A DNA stretch of 64,000 bases from Pseudomonadota bacterium (lineage in GTDB: Bacteria; Pseudomonadota; Gammaproteobacteria; Steroidobacterales; Steroidobacteraceae): contig JAJZDW010000012.1 in NCBI GenBank assembly GCA_021851405.1, positions 22,086 through 86,085 of the forward strand. The letters run 5' to 3'. This document shows, piece by piece, positions 7,811 to 17,708 of the stretch. The notes below the pieces were generated by a model. The model was not told where the DNA came from and ran no database searches. It was given only the letters and a program-made list of their open reading frames with translations. The position numbers and the translations under genes are program-made. Within the stretch, counting starts at the first letter, position 1, and the number at the start of each line of letters is the position of its first letter.

Positions 7811-10237
7811 ATGAACTGGTTTTTGCATCGAGTGGCCGCGCTGTGGGTGCGTTGCCGAGTCCTGCCGGAGGACGCCGCGGCACGTCTGCGTGAGCGCTCC
7901 AAGCCGGTCTGCTACGTGCTCGAGCGGCACAGCGGCATCGATCTGGCCGTGCTGCAGAGCGTGTGCGAGCGGATGCACCTGCCGCGTCCGCGCAAACGCC
8001 TGCTGCACCGGCGCAGCGAGCTGCGCTCGTTCTTCTATTTGACGCACTTGCGCGGGGTCTGGAACGAGCGGCTCGACCGGCGTCCGCCGCCACAGATCGA
8101 GCAGCTGCTGCGGGCGCTCGACGCCGATCCTCAGGCGGACGTCGAGCTGGTGCCGGTCGCGGTCTACTGGGGGCGCGCGCCGCAGCGCGAGCAGTCTTGG
8201 TTCCGGCTGCTGCTGGTGGAGAACTGGGCGCTCACCAGCCGGGTGCGCAAGTTCCTCCAGGTGCTGTTCAACGGCCGCAACGCGCTGCTGGAGTTCGAGG
8301 AGCCGATCTCACTGCGCAGTCTGGTGGGCGAGGAGCGCGGGCTGGCGATGCACGGGCGGCGCGTGACCCGCTCGCTGCGCGCGCTGTACGTGCAGCGACG
8401 GGCGGCGCGCATCGGACCGGATCTGTCGCACCGGCGCGTGGTGGTCACCCGGGTGCTGCGCACCAGCGCGGTCCGCAGCGCCGCGGCGCAGCTGATGCGC
8501 GAGAAGAAGCTCACGCGCCGCGCGGCGCTGCGTGAGGCGGCCGGCTATGCCAACGAGATTGCGGCCAATTACTCGCATGCGTTCGTCCGCTTCCTCGAGC
8601 GGGTGCTGACCTGGCTGTGGAATCGGCTGTACGACGGCGTGGTGGTCGGCCACCTCGAGACGCTCGAGCGGGCCGCACAGGGCAACGAGATCGTCTACGT
8701 GCCCTGCCACCGCAGTCACATGGATTACATGCTGTTGTCGTACGTCATCTACGTCAACGGTTACGCGCCGCCGCACATCGCCGCAGGCATCAACCTGAAC
8801 CTGCCGATCGTCGGACGGTTCCTGCGCATGGGCGGGGCGTTCTTCATCCGCCGCCGTTTCGGCGGCAACGCGCTCTACACGGTGGTGTTCTTGAAGTATC
8901 TCGCCGCCATCATGGCGCGCGGCCACTCCATCGAGTACTTCATCGAAGGCGGACGCAGTCGCACCGGGCGGCTGCTGCAGCCGAAGACCGGGATGCTCTC
9001 GATGACGGTGCGCAGCTTCCTGCGCGACCCGGTCCGACCCGTGGTGTTCGTGCCGGTGTACTTCGGCTACGAGCGCATCATCGAGGGTGCGACCTACATC
9101 GGGGAGCTCTCCGGCAAACCGAAGGAGAAGGAGAGCGTGCTCGGGCTGGTGCGCTCCCTGGGCCGATTGCGCGAGCGCTTCGGCCGAGTGCACGTGAATC
9201 TCGGCGAGCCGATCGCCCTCGAGGCGCTCCTGGATCGGCACGGACCCTGGCGCGAGCAGTCTTTCGATGAGGCCACGCGCGCCGCCTGGGTGAGCTCCGC
9301 GGTCGATGAGCTCGCCGGGCGCATCATGTGCAACATCAACGCGGCTGCGGCCGTCACGCCGGTGAGCCTGCTCGCGATGGTGCTGCTCGCGATGCCGCGC
9401 CAGGCGCTGCCGGAGGCAGACCTGGCGCGCCAGATCGATCTGTACCGCGCGCTGCTTGCCGGCTGTCCGTACAGCGAGCGGGTGACGGTGACCGAACTCA
9501 CCGGGGCGCAGACGGTCGCCTACGGGGAGTCGCTGAAGATGCTCGAGCGTCTCGCCTATCCGTCCGGTGACGTGTTGCGCATGAGCGAGCAGAGCGCGGT
9601 GCTCGCGGCGTACTTTCGCAACAACGTCCTGCATCTGTTCGCGCTGCCCTCGCTGATCGCGTGCGTGTTCCTCAGCAACGCCGCGGTGGCGCATGAGGAC
9701 ATCCTGCGTCTCGTCGGACGCATCTATCCGTACATTGCCGCGGAACTGTTTTTGCGCTGGAGCGAGCAGGAGCTGCCGGTCGTGGTCGAGACGGTGCTCG
9801 GGGAGTTTGCCCGGCACGGACTGATCGAGCGCGACGCGCACGGGGCGCTGTGGCGCCGCCCGCCGCCCTCGAGCGCCCAGGCGATGCAGCTGTCGATCCT
9901 GGCTCAGGCGACGCTCCAGACCATCGAGCGCTACTACCTCGCGATCGCGCTGCTGGTCGAGGCCGGCCCCGGGACGATCAGCCAGGCGACGCTCGAGGAG
10001 CGCTGTCAGCTCGCCGCGCAGCGCATCGCGCTGCTGTACGGGCTGAACTCCCCGGAATTCTTCGATCGGCCGCTGTTTGCGAACTTCATCGACCTGCTGC
10101 GCCGGCGCGCCGTGGTGCGCGTCAACCGCTCCGCAATGCTCGAGTTCGACGAGGTGCTGATGCACGTCGCCGCCGACGCGCAGTTCGTGCTGAGCGAGCA
10201 GATCCGCCACAGCATCCTGCAGGTGACGCACGCCTGA
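7811..10237 (+). CDS. plsB: Glycerol-3-phosphate 1-O-acyltransferase
   Basis: An 808-residue PlsB that acylates the sn-1 position of glycerol 3-phosphate with acyl-ACP or acyl-CoA, the first committed step of phospholipid synthesis, at the inner membrane. Acyltransferase blocks appear in order: HRSHMD (HX4D catalytic pair His300/Asp305), GAFFIRRRFGGN, EGGRSRTGR and VPVYFGYER. Length matches E. coli PlsB (807). The ATG at 7811 follows a GGGACGAGGGC ribosome site. Its 3' end faces the ExeA-type ATPase gene with ten bases between stops. A cardiolipin synthase-like gene at 15.3 kb and dgkA at 39.3 kb belong to the same lipid metabolism. Confidence 0.97.
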   Translation: MNWFLHRVAALWVRCRVLPEDAAARLRERSKPVCYVLERHSGIDLAVLQSVCERMHLPRPRKRLLHRRSELRSFFYLTHLRGVWNERLDRRPPPQIEQLLRALDADPQADVELVPVAVYWGRAPQREQSWFRLLLVENWALTSRVRKFLQVLFNGRNALLEFEEPISLRSLVGEERGLAMHGRRVTRSLRALYVQRRAARIGPDLSHRRVVVTRVLRTSAVRSAAAQLMREKKLTRRAALREAAGYANEIAANYSHAFVRFLERVLTWLWNRLYDGVVVGHLETLERAAQGNEIVYVPCHRSHMDYMLLSYVIYVNGYAPPHIAAGINLNLPIVGRFLRMGGAFFIRRRFGGNALYTVVFLKYLAAIMARGHSIEYFIEGGRSRTGRLLQPKTGMLSMTVRSFLRDPVRPVVFVPVYFGYERIIEGATYIGELSGKPKEKESVLGLVRSLGRLRERFGRVHVNLGEPIALEALLDRHGPWREQSFDEATRAAWVSSAVDELAGRIMCNINAAAAVTPVSLLAMVLLAMPRQALPEADLARQIDLYRALLAGCPYSERVTVTELTGAQTVAYGESLKMLERLAYPSGDVLRMSEQSAVLAAYFRNNVLHLFALPSLIACVFLSNAAVAHEDILRLVGRIYPYIAAELFLRWSEQELPVVVETVLGEFARHGLIERDAHGALWRRPPPSSAQAMQLSILAQATLQTIERYYLAIALLVEAGPGTISQATLEERCQLAAQRIALLYGLNSPEFFDRPLFANFIDLLRRRAVVRVNRSAMLEFDEVLMHVAADAQFVLSEQIRHSILQVTHA

Positions 10238-10247
10238 GGCGCGCCCC

Positions 10248-11549
10248 TCACTGCGTGCGCGGGGAGACGGTCGGGATCTCCAGCGGCAGTTCTTCCCCGG
10301 CGAGCGTGTCGTCGTCGTGGCCGAGCGAGGGGATCCCGGGCAGGGTGTCGTTCAGGTTGGCGCGCGCATGCACCATGCGCTCATCGAGGTACACCAGCTC
10401 GTGCTTGCCGATCAGCACCACGTCTCCGTCGCGCAGGTAGTGCCGGTGCACGCGCAGCGAACGCACGTACAGCCCGTTCGTGCTGTTGAGATCCTCGATG
10501 ATGCACGCCTGGTGGGTCGTGGTGATCTGGCAGTGATGGCGGCTGATGAAGCGGCTGTCGATCTGTACGTCGTTGTCCGGGGTGCGTCCGATGATGATGC
10601 GGCCGGGCAGCAGCGGGATCTCCTGCTGCGTGTCGCTGCCGTCGAGCACCTGCAGCCGCGCGAGCGGTGACACAGCGGCTTCGCGTCGCGGCCGCTGGCG
10701 CACCGAGGGGGTCGTCGCCATGCCCTCCGGGCGTGCGGCAAATTCCACCCACTGCAGTTCGCTCACCGCGCTGGCGATGTCCGCGGCCGTGACTTGATCG
10801 CGATCGTCGCTGTAGGCGGCCATCATGGCCGTATCGCACAGTGTGTTGATCAGGCGGGGTACGCCGCCGCTATAGCGGTGAATCTCGGCGAACGTGTCGG
10901 GTGTGAAGATTTGCCGGTCCGCACCGCCGGCGACGGCGAGGCGGTGGCGGACGTACTCGGTGGTCTCGTCTGAAGAAAGCGCCGAGAGATGAAAGCGCAG
11001 CCGCACGCGCTGCTTCAGCTGCACCAGTTCCGGGGCGTCGAGCTTGACATTGAGTTCCGGCTGGCCGGCGAGAATGATGCGCAGCACCTTCTCCTTGGTG
11101 GTCTCGACCCCCGAGAGCATGCGAATCTCCTCGAGCACGCGCTGGGAGAGGTTCTGCGCCTCATCGACGATCAGCAGTACGCGCCGGCCGGCGGCGTACT
11201 GCTCGATGAGGAAGTTGTTCAGCGTCACCAGCAGCTCGCTCTTCTTCATCTTGAAGGGCGAGAAGCCGAACTGGGCGAGCAGAGACTGCAGGAAGTCCAC
11301 TGCCGAGACCTGTGTCTGGTTGATCTGGGCGACCACGACGTCCTGTGGCACGTCGCGCAGGAAGGACTCGATCAGCGTGGTCTTGCCCGCCCCGATCTCC
11401 CCGGTGATCACCACGAAACCGTCGGCGAACCAGATCGTCGACTCCATGTACGCCTTCGCCCGGGCGTGCTGTTTGGAGAGGAACAGGAATTGAGGGTCGG
11501 GGCTGAGCCGAAAGGGCAGTTCCTTCAGATGAAACGGCTCGATATACAT
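10248..11549 (-). CDS. ExeA/GspA-type AAA ATPase fused to an FHA domain
   Basis: A 433-residue two-part protein. Residues 1-270 form an ExeA/GspA-like AAA ATPase that begins with the family hallmark MYIEPFHLKELPF, with Walker A GEIGAGKT at 50-57, Walker B LLIVDEA near 125-131 and sensor/arginine blocks (QLKQRVRLRF, SGGVPRLIN). A linker leads into a forkhead-associated domain at about 299-388 with GRT, SRHHC and NSTNG phosphothreonine-binding signatures. ExeA-like ATPases help place secretins or act in polysaccharide export; FHA domains read phosphothreonine. This protein lacks the GspA peptidoglycan-binding tail. It begins 11 bases after purK on the same strand, so it may be read with purEK. 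The role is inferred only. Confidence 0.88.
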   Translation of the reverse strand: MYIEPFHLKELPFRLSPDPQFLFLSKQHARAKAYMESTIWFADGFVVITGEIGAGKTTLIESFLRDVPQDVVVAQINQTQVSAVDFLQSLLAQFGFSPFKMKKSELLVTLNNFLIEQYAAGRRVLLIVDEAQNLSQRVLEEIRMLSGVETTKEKVLRIILAGQPELNVKLDAPELVQLKQRVRLRFHLSALSSDETTEYVRHRLAVAGGADRQIFTPDTFAEIHRYSGGVPRLINTLCDTAMMAAYSDDRDQVTAADIASAVSELQWVEFAARPEGMATTPSVRQRPRREAAVSPLARLQVLDGSDTQQEIPLLPGRIIIGRTPDNDVQIDSRFISRHHCQITTTHQACIIEDLNSTNGLYVRSLRVHRHYLRDGDVVLIGKHELVYLDERMVHARANLNDTLPGIPSLGHDDDTLAGEELPLEIPTVSPRTQ

Positions 11550-11560
11550 GGCATCGTATG

Positions 11561-12670
11561 CTACGGCAGGCGCACACCCGGGGCCACCTGGGCGAGCAGG
11601 CGGCGCGCCAGCCGGTCGCGCTGCGCGACGGAGGGCTCGACCAGCGTGCAGTGCCCGAGCTTGCGCCCCGGCCGGGGCTGTTTGCCATAATCATGCAAGT
11701 GCAGACCGGAGATCCCGAGCAGTGCCTCGCGTGCGGGCATCTCGCCGATCAGGTTGATCATGGCGCTGTGGCCGGTCGGGCGCGTCGAGCCGAGCGGCAT
11801 CCCGAGAATCGCCCGCAGGTGGTTCTCGAACTGGCTGGTGGCGCTGCCCTCGATGGTCCAGTGGCCGGAGTTGTGTACGCGCGGGGCCATCTCGTTGGCG
11901 ATCAGACGGCCCTGGCGCACGAAGAACTCGATGTTGAGCACGCCGACGTAGCGGAAGTGCTCCAGGCAGCGGGTGAGGTAATCGATCGCGCTGCGGTGCC
12001 AGCGTCGCGTGCCGTAGGGTGCGCGGGTCACCCGCAGAATGCCCTCAGCGTGAACGTTGCCGTTCAGAGGATAGAAAACGGTTTCACCCCGCGTGCTGCG
12101 CGCTCCGATGATCGACACTTCGCACTCGAACGGCACCCATTCCTCGTAGATCAACGGCACGCTGCCGAGGCTCAGCCAGGCCCGCTCGAGGTCCTCGTGC
12201 GAGCCGATGCGCACCTGGCCCTTGCCGTCGTAGCCCATGCGGCGTGTCTTGAGGACCCCCGGCAGACCGATCTCGCGCACCGCGCGCTCGAGCTGAGCGC
12301 GCGAGCCGACCGCGCGCCAGCGCGTGGTGGGAATCTCGAGCCGCTCGAACAGACGCTTCTCGGCGACGCGGTCCTGGGCGGTGGCGAGCGCCGGGACCGG
12401 CGGACAGATGCGCGCGCGGCGCGCGCCGGCGGCATGCTTGCGCAGCGCCTCGACGGAGATGTTCTCCCAGTCGAAGGTCAGCACCTGACAATTCTGCGAG
12501 AGCCACTTCAGCACCTTCGGATCGGTGAACGGTGCATGGACCACGGGGGCGACCTTGCCGGCCGGGGCCTCCCGCGAGGGATCGAGGAAGAGAAAGTCGA
12601 GCCCGAGCGGATAACCGGCGAGCGCCAGCATGCGGCCGAGCTGGCCGCCGCCGATGATGCCGACCGTCAC
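11561..12670 (-). CDS. purK: 5-(carboxyamino)imidazole ribonucleotide synthase
   Basis: A 369-residue ATP-grasp enzyme that converts AIR, bicarbonate and ATP to N5-CAIR in de novo purine synthesis. The N-terminus ([16 protein letters not shown]) is the PurK pre-ATP-grasp signature; the ATP-grasp core ([49 protein letters not shown]) is intact. The start is GTG 12670 and overlaps the purE stop as GTGA, implying translational coupling with purE upstream. Confidence 0.97.
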   Translation of the reverse strand: MTVGIIGGGQLGRMLALAGYPLGLDFLFLDPSREAPAGKVAPVVHAPFTDPKVLKWLSQNCQVLTFDWENISVEALRKHAAGARRARICPPVPALATAQDRVAEKRLFERLEIPTTRWRAVGSRAQLERAVREIGLPGVLKTRRMGYDGKGQVRIGSHEDLERAWLSLGSVPLIYEEWVPFECEVSIIGARSTRGETVFYPLNGNVHAEGILRVTRAPYGTRRWHRSAIDYLTRCLEHFRYVGVLNIEFFVRQGRLIANEMAPRVHNSGHWTIEGSATSQFENHLRAILGMPLGSTRPTGHSAMINLIGEMPAREALLGISGLHLHDYGKQPRPGRKLGHCTLVEPSVAQRDRLARRLLAQVAPGVRLP

Positions 12671-13164
12671 GAGCGCACCGCGCGCGGATCGGGATGCGCC
12701 AGGACTGCGGCCGTCTGATCGCTGCGGAATTTCTCGAGCGCCGCGGCAACCTCGGCGTGCTTGTTGGCCAGGATCGAGGCGGCGCAGAGCGCCGCGTTGG
12801 CCGCGCCGGCCGGTCCGATCGCGAAGGTCGCGACCGGCACCCCGCTTGGCATCTGCACGATCGACAGCAGCGAATCGATGCCGCCCAGGGTCTTTGACTG
12901 CACCGGCACGCCGAGCACCGGCAAGGAGGTCTTCGCCGCGGTCATCCCCGGCAGGTGCGCCGCGCCGCCAGCGCCGGCGATGATCACCTCGAGTCCGCGG
13001 CCGCGGGCGCTCGCGGCGTACTCGAACAATAGGTCCGGGGTGCGGTGCGCGGAGACGACCCGGACTTCGTAGGCGATGGCGAGTTTGTCCAACATGTCGG
13101 CGGCGGCGCGCAGCGTCTCCCAGTCCGACGTGGATCCCATGATGATGCCGACCAGCGTGTTCAT
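12667..13164 (-). CDS. purE: N5-carboxyaminoimidazole ribonucleotide mutase
   Basis: A 165-residue class I PurE that rearranges N5-CAIR to CAIR, the step after PurK. Motifs MGSTSDW (residues 9-15) and SAHRTPD (38-44, with the catalytic His) are present, as is the [11 protein letters not shown] loop. The start ATG 13164 is chosen because everything before it in the longer frame is Arg-rich shadow of yjgA. It lies ten bases after the yjgA stop, with no Shine-Dalgarno sequence. A TAGAAT hexamer ends seven bases before the ATG but overlaps the yjgA stop codon. Confidence 0.97.
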   Translation of the reverse strand: MNTLVGIIMGSTSDWETLRAAADMLDKLAIAYEVRVVSAHRTPDLLFEYAASARGRGLEVIIAGAGGAAHLPGMTAAKTSLPVLGVPVQSKTLGGIDSLLSIVQMPSGVPVATFAIGPAGAANAALCAASILANKHAEVAAALEKFRSDQTAAVLAHPDPRAVRS

Positions 13165-13171
13165 CCGCGCA

Positions 13172-13177
13172 ATTCTA
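13172..13177 (-). promoter_or_regulatory. Possible -10 box of purEK (TAGAAT)
   Basis: On the minus strand TAGAAT lies seven bases before the purE ATG. Its first three bases are the yjgA stop codon, so the match may be accidental. Confidence 0.3.
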
Positions 13178-13690
13178 CCCAAGGAGGCCGCGCAGCGCGC
13201 GAAACAGGGCCCGGCCGGCCGGGCCCTGTGTGGCCGCTCCGGCGGGCTGCTCGGTGCGCGCAGCGCGCAGCAGGCGTTGCCAGTGGGCGCGGTCCAGATC
13301 GGGCCGCGCCGCCGCGAGCGCCTCGAGCGCCGCTTCGCCTTCCTTGAGCAGCCGCGCGCGCCAGAATTCGGCGCGCTTGAAGCGTTCGGTCTCCTCGGCA
13401 TCGCGTTCGCTGCGCGATGCGAGTGCGCGACGGATCGGCTCCGGGTCGATCTGGCGCATCAGCTTGCCGATGTACTGCCGCTGGCGGCCCAGGGCGGCGC
13501 GGCTGCGCAGGGCGCGCGCCGCACGCACCGCATCGAGCAGCGCACTGGGCAGATCGAGCGCCTCGAGGTCTCGCTCGCGCAGCGTGATCAGCGTCTCGCC
13601 GAGGTCCTGCGCGGCGTGCGCGGCGCGCTTGCGCGCGCTTTTGCTCGGCGGCTCCTCGTGCAGGGGTTCATCGGCCTCAGGGGAGCGCAT
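13175..13690 (-). CDS. yjgA: YjgA/DarP ribosome-associated protein
   Basis: A 171-residue member of the UPF0307/YjgA family (DarP in E. coli), a factor bound to late 50S ribosome precursors. Family features are visible: the SKSARKR start region, [17 protein letters not shown], and the [22 protein letters not shown] block near residues 90-112. The protein is highly charged and alpha-helical. As in many Gammaproteobacteria it is divergent from pmbA, which supports the call. ATG 13690 fits the family length. Confidence 0.92.
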   Translation of the reverse strand: MRSPEADEPLHEEPPSKSARKRAAHAAQDLGETLITLRERDLEALDLPSALLDAVRAARALRSRAALGRQRQYIGKLMRQIDPEPIRRALASRSERDAEETERFKRAEFWRARLLKEGEAALEALAAARPDLDRAHWQRLLRAARTEQPAGAATQGPAGRALFRALRGLLG

Positions 13691-13816
13691 GGGGGTGATG
13701 GGGTGGGCGACGGTCCATGACTGCTACACTAGCGCATTCCGCCCGGCCGCGTGAGCACGGCGGCCGAGTCCGCCGGCCGTTGCGGCCGGGGATCGTCAGC
13801 CCAGCGAGGATTTTCC

Positions 13817-15163
13817 ATGCCACAGGCGCTCGAGCCGCACGACCGCACCGCATCGCTTGAGGACGCCGTCCGCTGCGCGCTCGAGGAATCGGCGCGCCGG
13901 GGCGCGACCCAGGCTGAGGCCGACGCGAGCGTCGGCCAGGGACTCGGAGTCACCGTGCGTCTCGGGGACGTCGAGACGATCGAGTATCAGCGCGATCGGG
14001 GCATGGCCGTCACGGTGTACTTCGGGCAGCGCAAGGGCTCGGCGAGCACCGCCGATCTCAGCGCGGCGGCCGTACGCGCCAGCGTCGAGAAGGCCTGCGC
14101 GCTCGCCCGCTACACCGCCGAGGATCCGTACGCGGGTCTGGCCGACCCTGAGGCGCTCGCGCGCGACATTCCGAACCTGGACCTCGATCATCCGTGGGCG
14201 CTCTCGGCCGAAGCGGCCATCGACATTGCCAAGCGCTGCGAGCGGGCCGGTCTGGACGTCGATGCGCGCATCACCAACTCCGAGGGCGCCTCGGTCAGTA
14301 CGCAGCGCCACACGGCCGTGTACGGCAACTCCCTCGGGTTTCTCGCCGGGTATTCCGGCACCAGTCATTCGGTCAGCTGCGCCCTGGTCACCCAGGAGGG
14401 CGAGCAGATGCAGCGCGACTACTGGTACTCGGCGGCGCGCGATGCGCTCGAGCTCGAATCGGCCGAGGCGATCGGGGTGGCGGCCGGTGCGCGCGCGTGC
14501 GCGCGTCTCGGTGCGCGCCGTCTGAGCACGCGACGCGCACCGGTGCTGTTCTCTCCGGAGATGGCGCGCGGGCTGGTGCAGCATTTTCTCGCGGCGGTGA
14601 GTGGCTCGAGTCAGTACCGCAAGGCCTCGTTCCTGCTCGATGCCGCTGGCGAGCAGGTGTTCCCGGCGTTCGTGCGCATGAGCGAGCGGCCGCACATCCG
14701 CAAGGGTCTCGGCAGCGCCCCGTTCGATGCCGAGGGAGTGTCGACGCGCGACCGCGAACTCATCGAGGATGGCCGGTTGCAGGGCTATGTGCTCGGCAGC
14801 TACTCGGCGCGGCGCCTGGGCCTGAAGACCACCGGCAACGCCGGCGGGATCCACAACCTGCTGGTCGGATCCGATGCCGCCTGCTCGCGCGAGGCGCTGC
14901 TCGGACAGATGGGTTCGGGTCTGTGGGTCACGGAGCTGATGGGGCAGGGCATCAATGGCGTGACCGGCGATTATTCGCGCGGCGCGAGCGGATTCTGGGT
15001 CGAGAACGGCACGATAGCCTTTCCGGTCCACGAGGTGACCATTGCCGGCAACCTGCGCCAGATGTTCCAGGAGATCGTGGCGCTCGGCGATGACCTCGAT
15101 GCGCGCGGCGCGATCCGCTGCGGCTCGCTGCTGGTCGGGGAGATGACCATCGCCGGGGAGTGA
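13817..15163 (+). CDS. pmbA: Metalloprotease-like TldE/PmbA
   Basis: A 448-residue PmbA (TldE), partner of TldD in a heterodimeric protease that processes modified peptides such as microcin B17 and CcdA. It has the PmbA blocks VRLGDVETIEYQRD, TADLSAAAVRASVEKAC, GISTRDRELIEDG-like (VSTRDRELIEDGRLQGYVL) and NAGGIHNLLV. As expected for PmbA rather than TldD, the zinc-binding HExxxH motif is absent. ATG 13817 is preferred over an upstream GTG because CGAGGA sits seven bases before it. No tldD gene is in the window. Confidence 0.95.
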   Translation: MPQALEPHDRTASLEDAVRCALEESARRGATQAEADASVGQGLGVTVRLGDVETIEYQRDRGMAVTVYFGQRKGSASTADLSAAAVRASVEKACALARYTAEDPYAGLADPEALARDIPNLDLDHPWALSAEAAIDIAKRCERAGLDVDARITNSEGASVSTQRHTAVYGNSLGFLAGYSGTSHSVSCALVTQEGEQMQRDYWYSAARDALELESAEAIGVAAGARACARLGARRLSTRRAPVLFSPEMARGLVQHFLAAVSGSSQYRKASFLLDAAGEQVFPAFVRMSERPHIRKGLGSAPFDAEGVSTRDRELIEDGRLQGYVLGSYSARRLGLKTTGNAGGIHNLLVGSDAACSREALLGQMGSGLWVTELMGQGINGVTGDYSRGASGFWVENGTIAFPVHEVTIAGNLRQMFQEIVALGDDLDARGAIRCGSLLVGEMTIAGE

Positions 15164-15242
15164 GTCACCGAGGGCCCGCGCCTCAGCGCGGGGCGGTCGG
15201 CCGCTGCAGGGCGCGCCATCGCCGGCGCTGCCGCTCTCGGCC

Positions 15243-15248
15243 TACACT
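15243..15248 (+). promoter_or_regulatory. -10 box (TACACT) six bases before the cardiolipin synthase start
   Basis: TACACT ends six bases before ATG 15255, and no Shine-Dalgarno sequence is seen, so the mRNA may be leaderless. Confidence 0.4.
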
Positions 15249-15254
15249 GCTGCC

Positions 15255-16667
15255 ATGCACGCCTCGAACCATCCCTCGGCCCACTCCTCCTTCGCCTCCC
15301 TGCGTCTGCTTGCCGGTCAGGCACTCAGTCGCGCCGCCGGCGCGCCTCTGGTCGGCGGCAATCGCGTCGAGCTGCTGATCGACGGGGAGGCGCATTTTCG
15401 CGCCTGGGCGGAACTGATCGAATCGGCGCGGCACTATGTGCTGCTCGAGAACTACATCATCGCCGACGATGTCGTCGGCCGGCGCTTTCGCGACCTGCTG
15501 ATGGCGCGGGCGCGGGCCGGTGTGGCGGTGGCACTGATCCATGACTGGTTCGGCACCTTCGGCAACGCATCCCGTGCGTTCTTCGCGCCCCTGCGTGCCG
15601 CGGGTGTCGCGGTGCGCGCCTTCAACCGTCCGCGCCCGGAAAGTCCGCTCGGCTGGGTCGGCCGCGATCACCGCAAGCTGCTGGTGGTCGATGGGCAGAT
15701 CGGCTCGATCTCCGGGGTGTGCCTCGCGGCCAAATGGCTCGGCGACAGCGCACACGGCATCGCGCCGTGGCGTGACAGCGGAGTCCTGATCGGCGGACCT
15801 GCCGTGGCGGACATCGAAGCGGCGTTTCGCGACAGCTGGGCGGGCCTCGGCGCCCCGCTCGACTTCGAGGCCGCGCCGCTGCCGGCGCCGAGCGGGGAGG
15901 TGGCGCTTCGGGTCATTGCGACGCAGCCGGCGCACGGGGCGATGTACCGGCTGGATGCGCTGGTCGCGGCGATGGCCACCCAGAGTCTGTGGATCAGCGA
16001 CGCGTACTTCGTTGGGATTCCAACCTACGTGCGCGGTCTGGCCGCCGCCGCCGACGATGGCGTCGACGTGCGGCTGCTGGTGCCGGGCAACAACAACCTG
16101 CCGGCGGTTGGGGCGCTCTCACGCGCTGGCTATCGGCCGCTGCTCGAGGCGGGGATCCGCGTGTTCGAGTGGAACGGCAGCATGATGCACGCCAAGACCG
16201 CCGTCGCCGATGGCCGCTGGGCACGGGTGGGCTCCTCGAACCTGAATCTCTCCAGCTGGCTCGCCAACTGCGAGATCGATGCGGCCATGGAGGACACCGG
16301 GTTCGCCCAACGGATGCAGGAGCAGTTTCTGCGCGACCTCGACAACGCCACCGAGCTGACGCTGCGCGGCCGGCGGCCGCAGGTGCCCGCCCGTTTCGGG
16401 CGCAATCAGCGCAGTGGCAGCTCCTCGCGGGCGGCCGCGAGCGCGCTGCGCATCGCGAACACCGTGGGTGCGGCGATCGCCAACCGGCGGGTGCTGGGGG
16501 ACTCCGAACGCGGGGTGCTGACCGTTGCGGGCGGTGCGCTGATCGTGCTCGCCGTGCTCGGGTTCTGGCTGCCGCAGCTGCTGGCCTGGCCGTTGGCGGC
16601 GTTCGCCGGCTGGTTGGGACTGAGTCTGTTGTGGCGGCGCATCAGGCGCCTGCGGGCGCGCCATTAG
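15255..16667 (+). CDS. Cardiolipin synthase-like phospholipase D family enzyme
   Basis: A 470-residue protein with two HKD (PLD) motifs: HRKLLVVD (His139, Lys141, Asp146) and HAKTAVAD (His312, Lys314, Asp319) followed by GSSNLN. This arrangement, with ENYIIADD upstream of the first motif, matches the bacterial cardiolipin synthase ClsB-like group that condenses phosphatidylglycerol (or PE) into cardiolipin. Unlike ClsA it lacks N-terminal membrane helices; instead two hydrophobic segments lie at the C-terminus (about 415-462). It follows pmbA by 91 bases. Substrate preference is not determinable. Confidence 0.85.
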   Translation: MHASNHPSAHSSFASLRLLAGQALSRAAGAPLVGGNRVELLIDGEAHFRAWAELIESARHYVLLENYIIADDVVGRRFRDLLMARARAGVAVALIHDWFGTFGNASRAFFAPLRAAGVAVRAFNRPRPESPLGWVGRDHRKLLVVDGQIGSISGVCLAAKWLGDSAHGIAPWRDSGVLIGGPAVADIEAAFRDSWAGLGAPLDFEAAPLPAPSGEVALRVIATQPAHGAMYRLDALVAAMATQSLWISDAYFVGIPTYVRGLAAAADDGVDVRLLVPGNNNLPAVGALSRAGYRPLLEAGIRVFEWNGSMMHAKTAVADGRWARVGSSNLNLSSWLANCEIDAAMEDTGFAQRMQEQFLRDLDNATELTLRGRRPQVPARFGRNQRSGSSSRAAASALRIANTVGAAIANRRVLGDSERGVLTVAGGALIVLAVLGFWLPQLLAWPLAAFAGWLGLSLLWRRIRRLRARH

Positions 16668-16901
16668 GCGATGGGTGTGCAAGGAAGGGGGGAGCCGCGG
16701 GCCCCCGGGCGGCGCTCCCGGCCTGGCTAGGCGTGGCCGAGGGCATGACCGCCAGGTGCTCGTCATCGGGTTCGGCTCGCGCCCCGAGCAGGCCCCGGGG
16801 TGCACCGGTGACCGTTGCGGACGCGCATCGGAGCGTTCCTCGCGATAATATCTGCCTCAGAGGTCCCGCTGAGGCTCCGCTCAGTTCCCGAGGTGCAGAT
16901 C
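16668..16901. other. Intergenic region, cls to usp
   Basis: About 234 bases without a credible gene. It holds GC-rich inverted sequence near 16690-16725 and a GATAAT -10-like box at 16844-16849 that could serve the universal stress protein gene. Confidence 0.4.
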
Positions 16902-17708
16902 ATGGAATCGAAATTTATTCTGGTGCTGCTGGCGTCCACGACCGGCGCGACGCAGTGCCTGCGTGTCGCCTCGGCGATGAGCGAACGGCTCGGCCAGAAG
17001 CTGCGGTTTGCGCATGTCGAGATTGGGCCGCGCGCGATTCTGCTGCCCTCGCAGGAGCAGCTCTCGGAGTACGAGGTGGAGCATCTGGTCGAGCGCGAAC
17101 GGGCCGAGACGGAGAAACTGAGCCGTATTGCCGCGGATTGGACGGCCGAGCATGGTATTTCCGCCGAGTTCGATCTGTATAAGGGCGACCAGTGGCGCGT
17201 GATGCGCCACTACCGCCGGACGGCCAGCATGGTCGTGTTGGCCTCACCGGATACCCAGCCCGTCGGGCATCGCGAGGGGCTGCGGGCGGCGCTGGTGCGC
17301 ATCCGCCATCCCGTGGTGATGGTACCGCCGGCGTGGGAAGGCGGCTTTGGCCGGCGGCTGCTGGTGGGGTGGCGGGATGTTCCGCCGCTGCACCGCGCGC
17401 TGCAGGCGTTCCGCCCGTTTCTCGCCGCCGCTGAGCAGGTCGAGGCCGTGGCGGTCGATCAGGAGCAGAGTGCGCTCACCGATGCGCGCGCGGCCCTCGA
17501 GCCGATCGCGACCCGGGCCTGCTATCGGTCGGTGGCGTCCGAGGGACGGCGGACCGCGACCGTGCTGCTCGATGCGGCCACGGCATACCAGGCGGATGGG
17601 CTCGTCATGGGCGCCTTCCGACGGGGCGAGATCCTCAATTGGCTGGTGGCGGGCACCTCGAGTCGGCTGATCCATTCAAGCCCAGTGCCCCTGCTGATGC
17701 ATCCCTGA
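16902..17708 (+). CDS. Universal stress protein family protein
   Basis: A 268-residue cytoplasmic protein with a tandem Usp-like arrangement. The first half begins with the Usp strand FILVLLASTTGATQCLRVA and ends VRIRHPVVMVP; the second half starts RRLLVGWRDVPP and ends in GAFRRGEILNWLVAGTSSRLIHSSPVPLLMHP, the usual Usp C-terminus with the nucleotide-binding G-region and Ser-rich turn. ATG 16902 gives the natural Usp start; a longer frame adds unsupported residues. These proteins respond to nutrient or oxidative stress, often binding ATP. It is convergent with the TauE-type permease across a hairpin. Confidence 0.85.
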   Translation: MESKFILVLLASTTGATQCLRVASAMSERLGQKLRFAHVEIGPRAILLPSQEQLSEYEVEHLVERERAETEKLSRIAADWTAEHGISAEFDLYKGDQWRVMRHYRRTASMVVLASPDTQPVGHREGLRAALVRIRHPVVMVPPAWEGGFGRRLLVGWRDVPPLHRALQAFRPFLAAAEQVEAVAVDQEQSALTDARAALEPIATRACYRSVASEGRRTATVLLDAATAYQADGLVMGAFRRGEILNWLVAGTSSRLIHSSPVPLLMHP

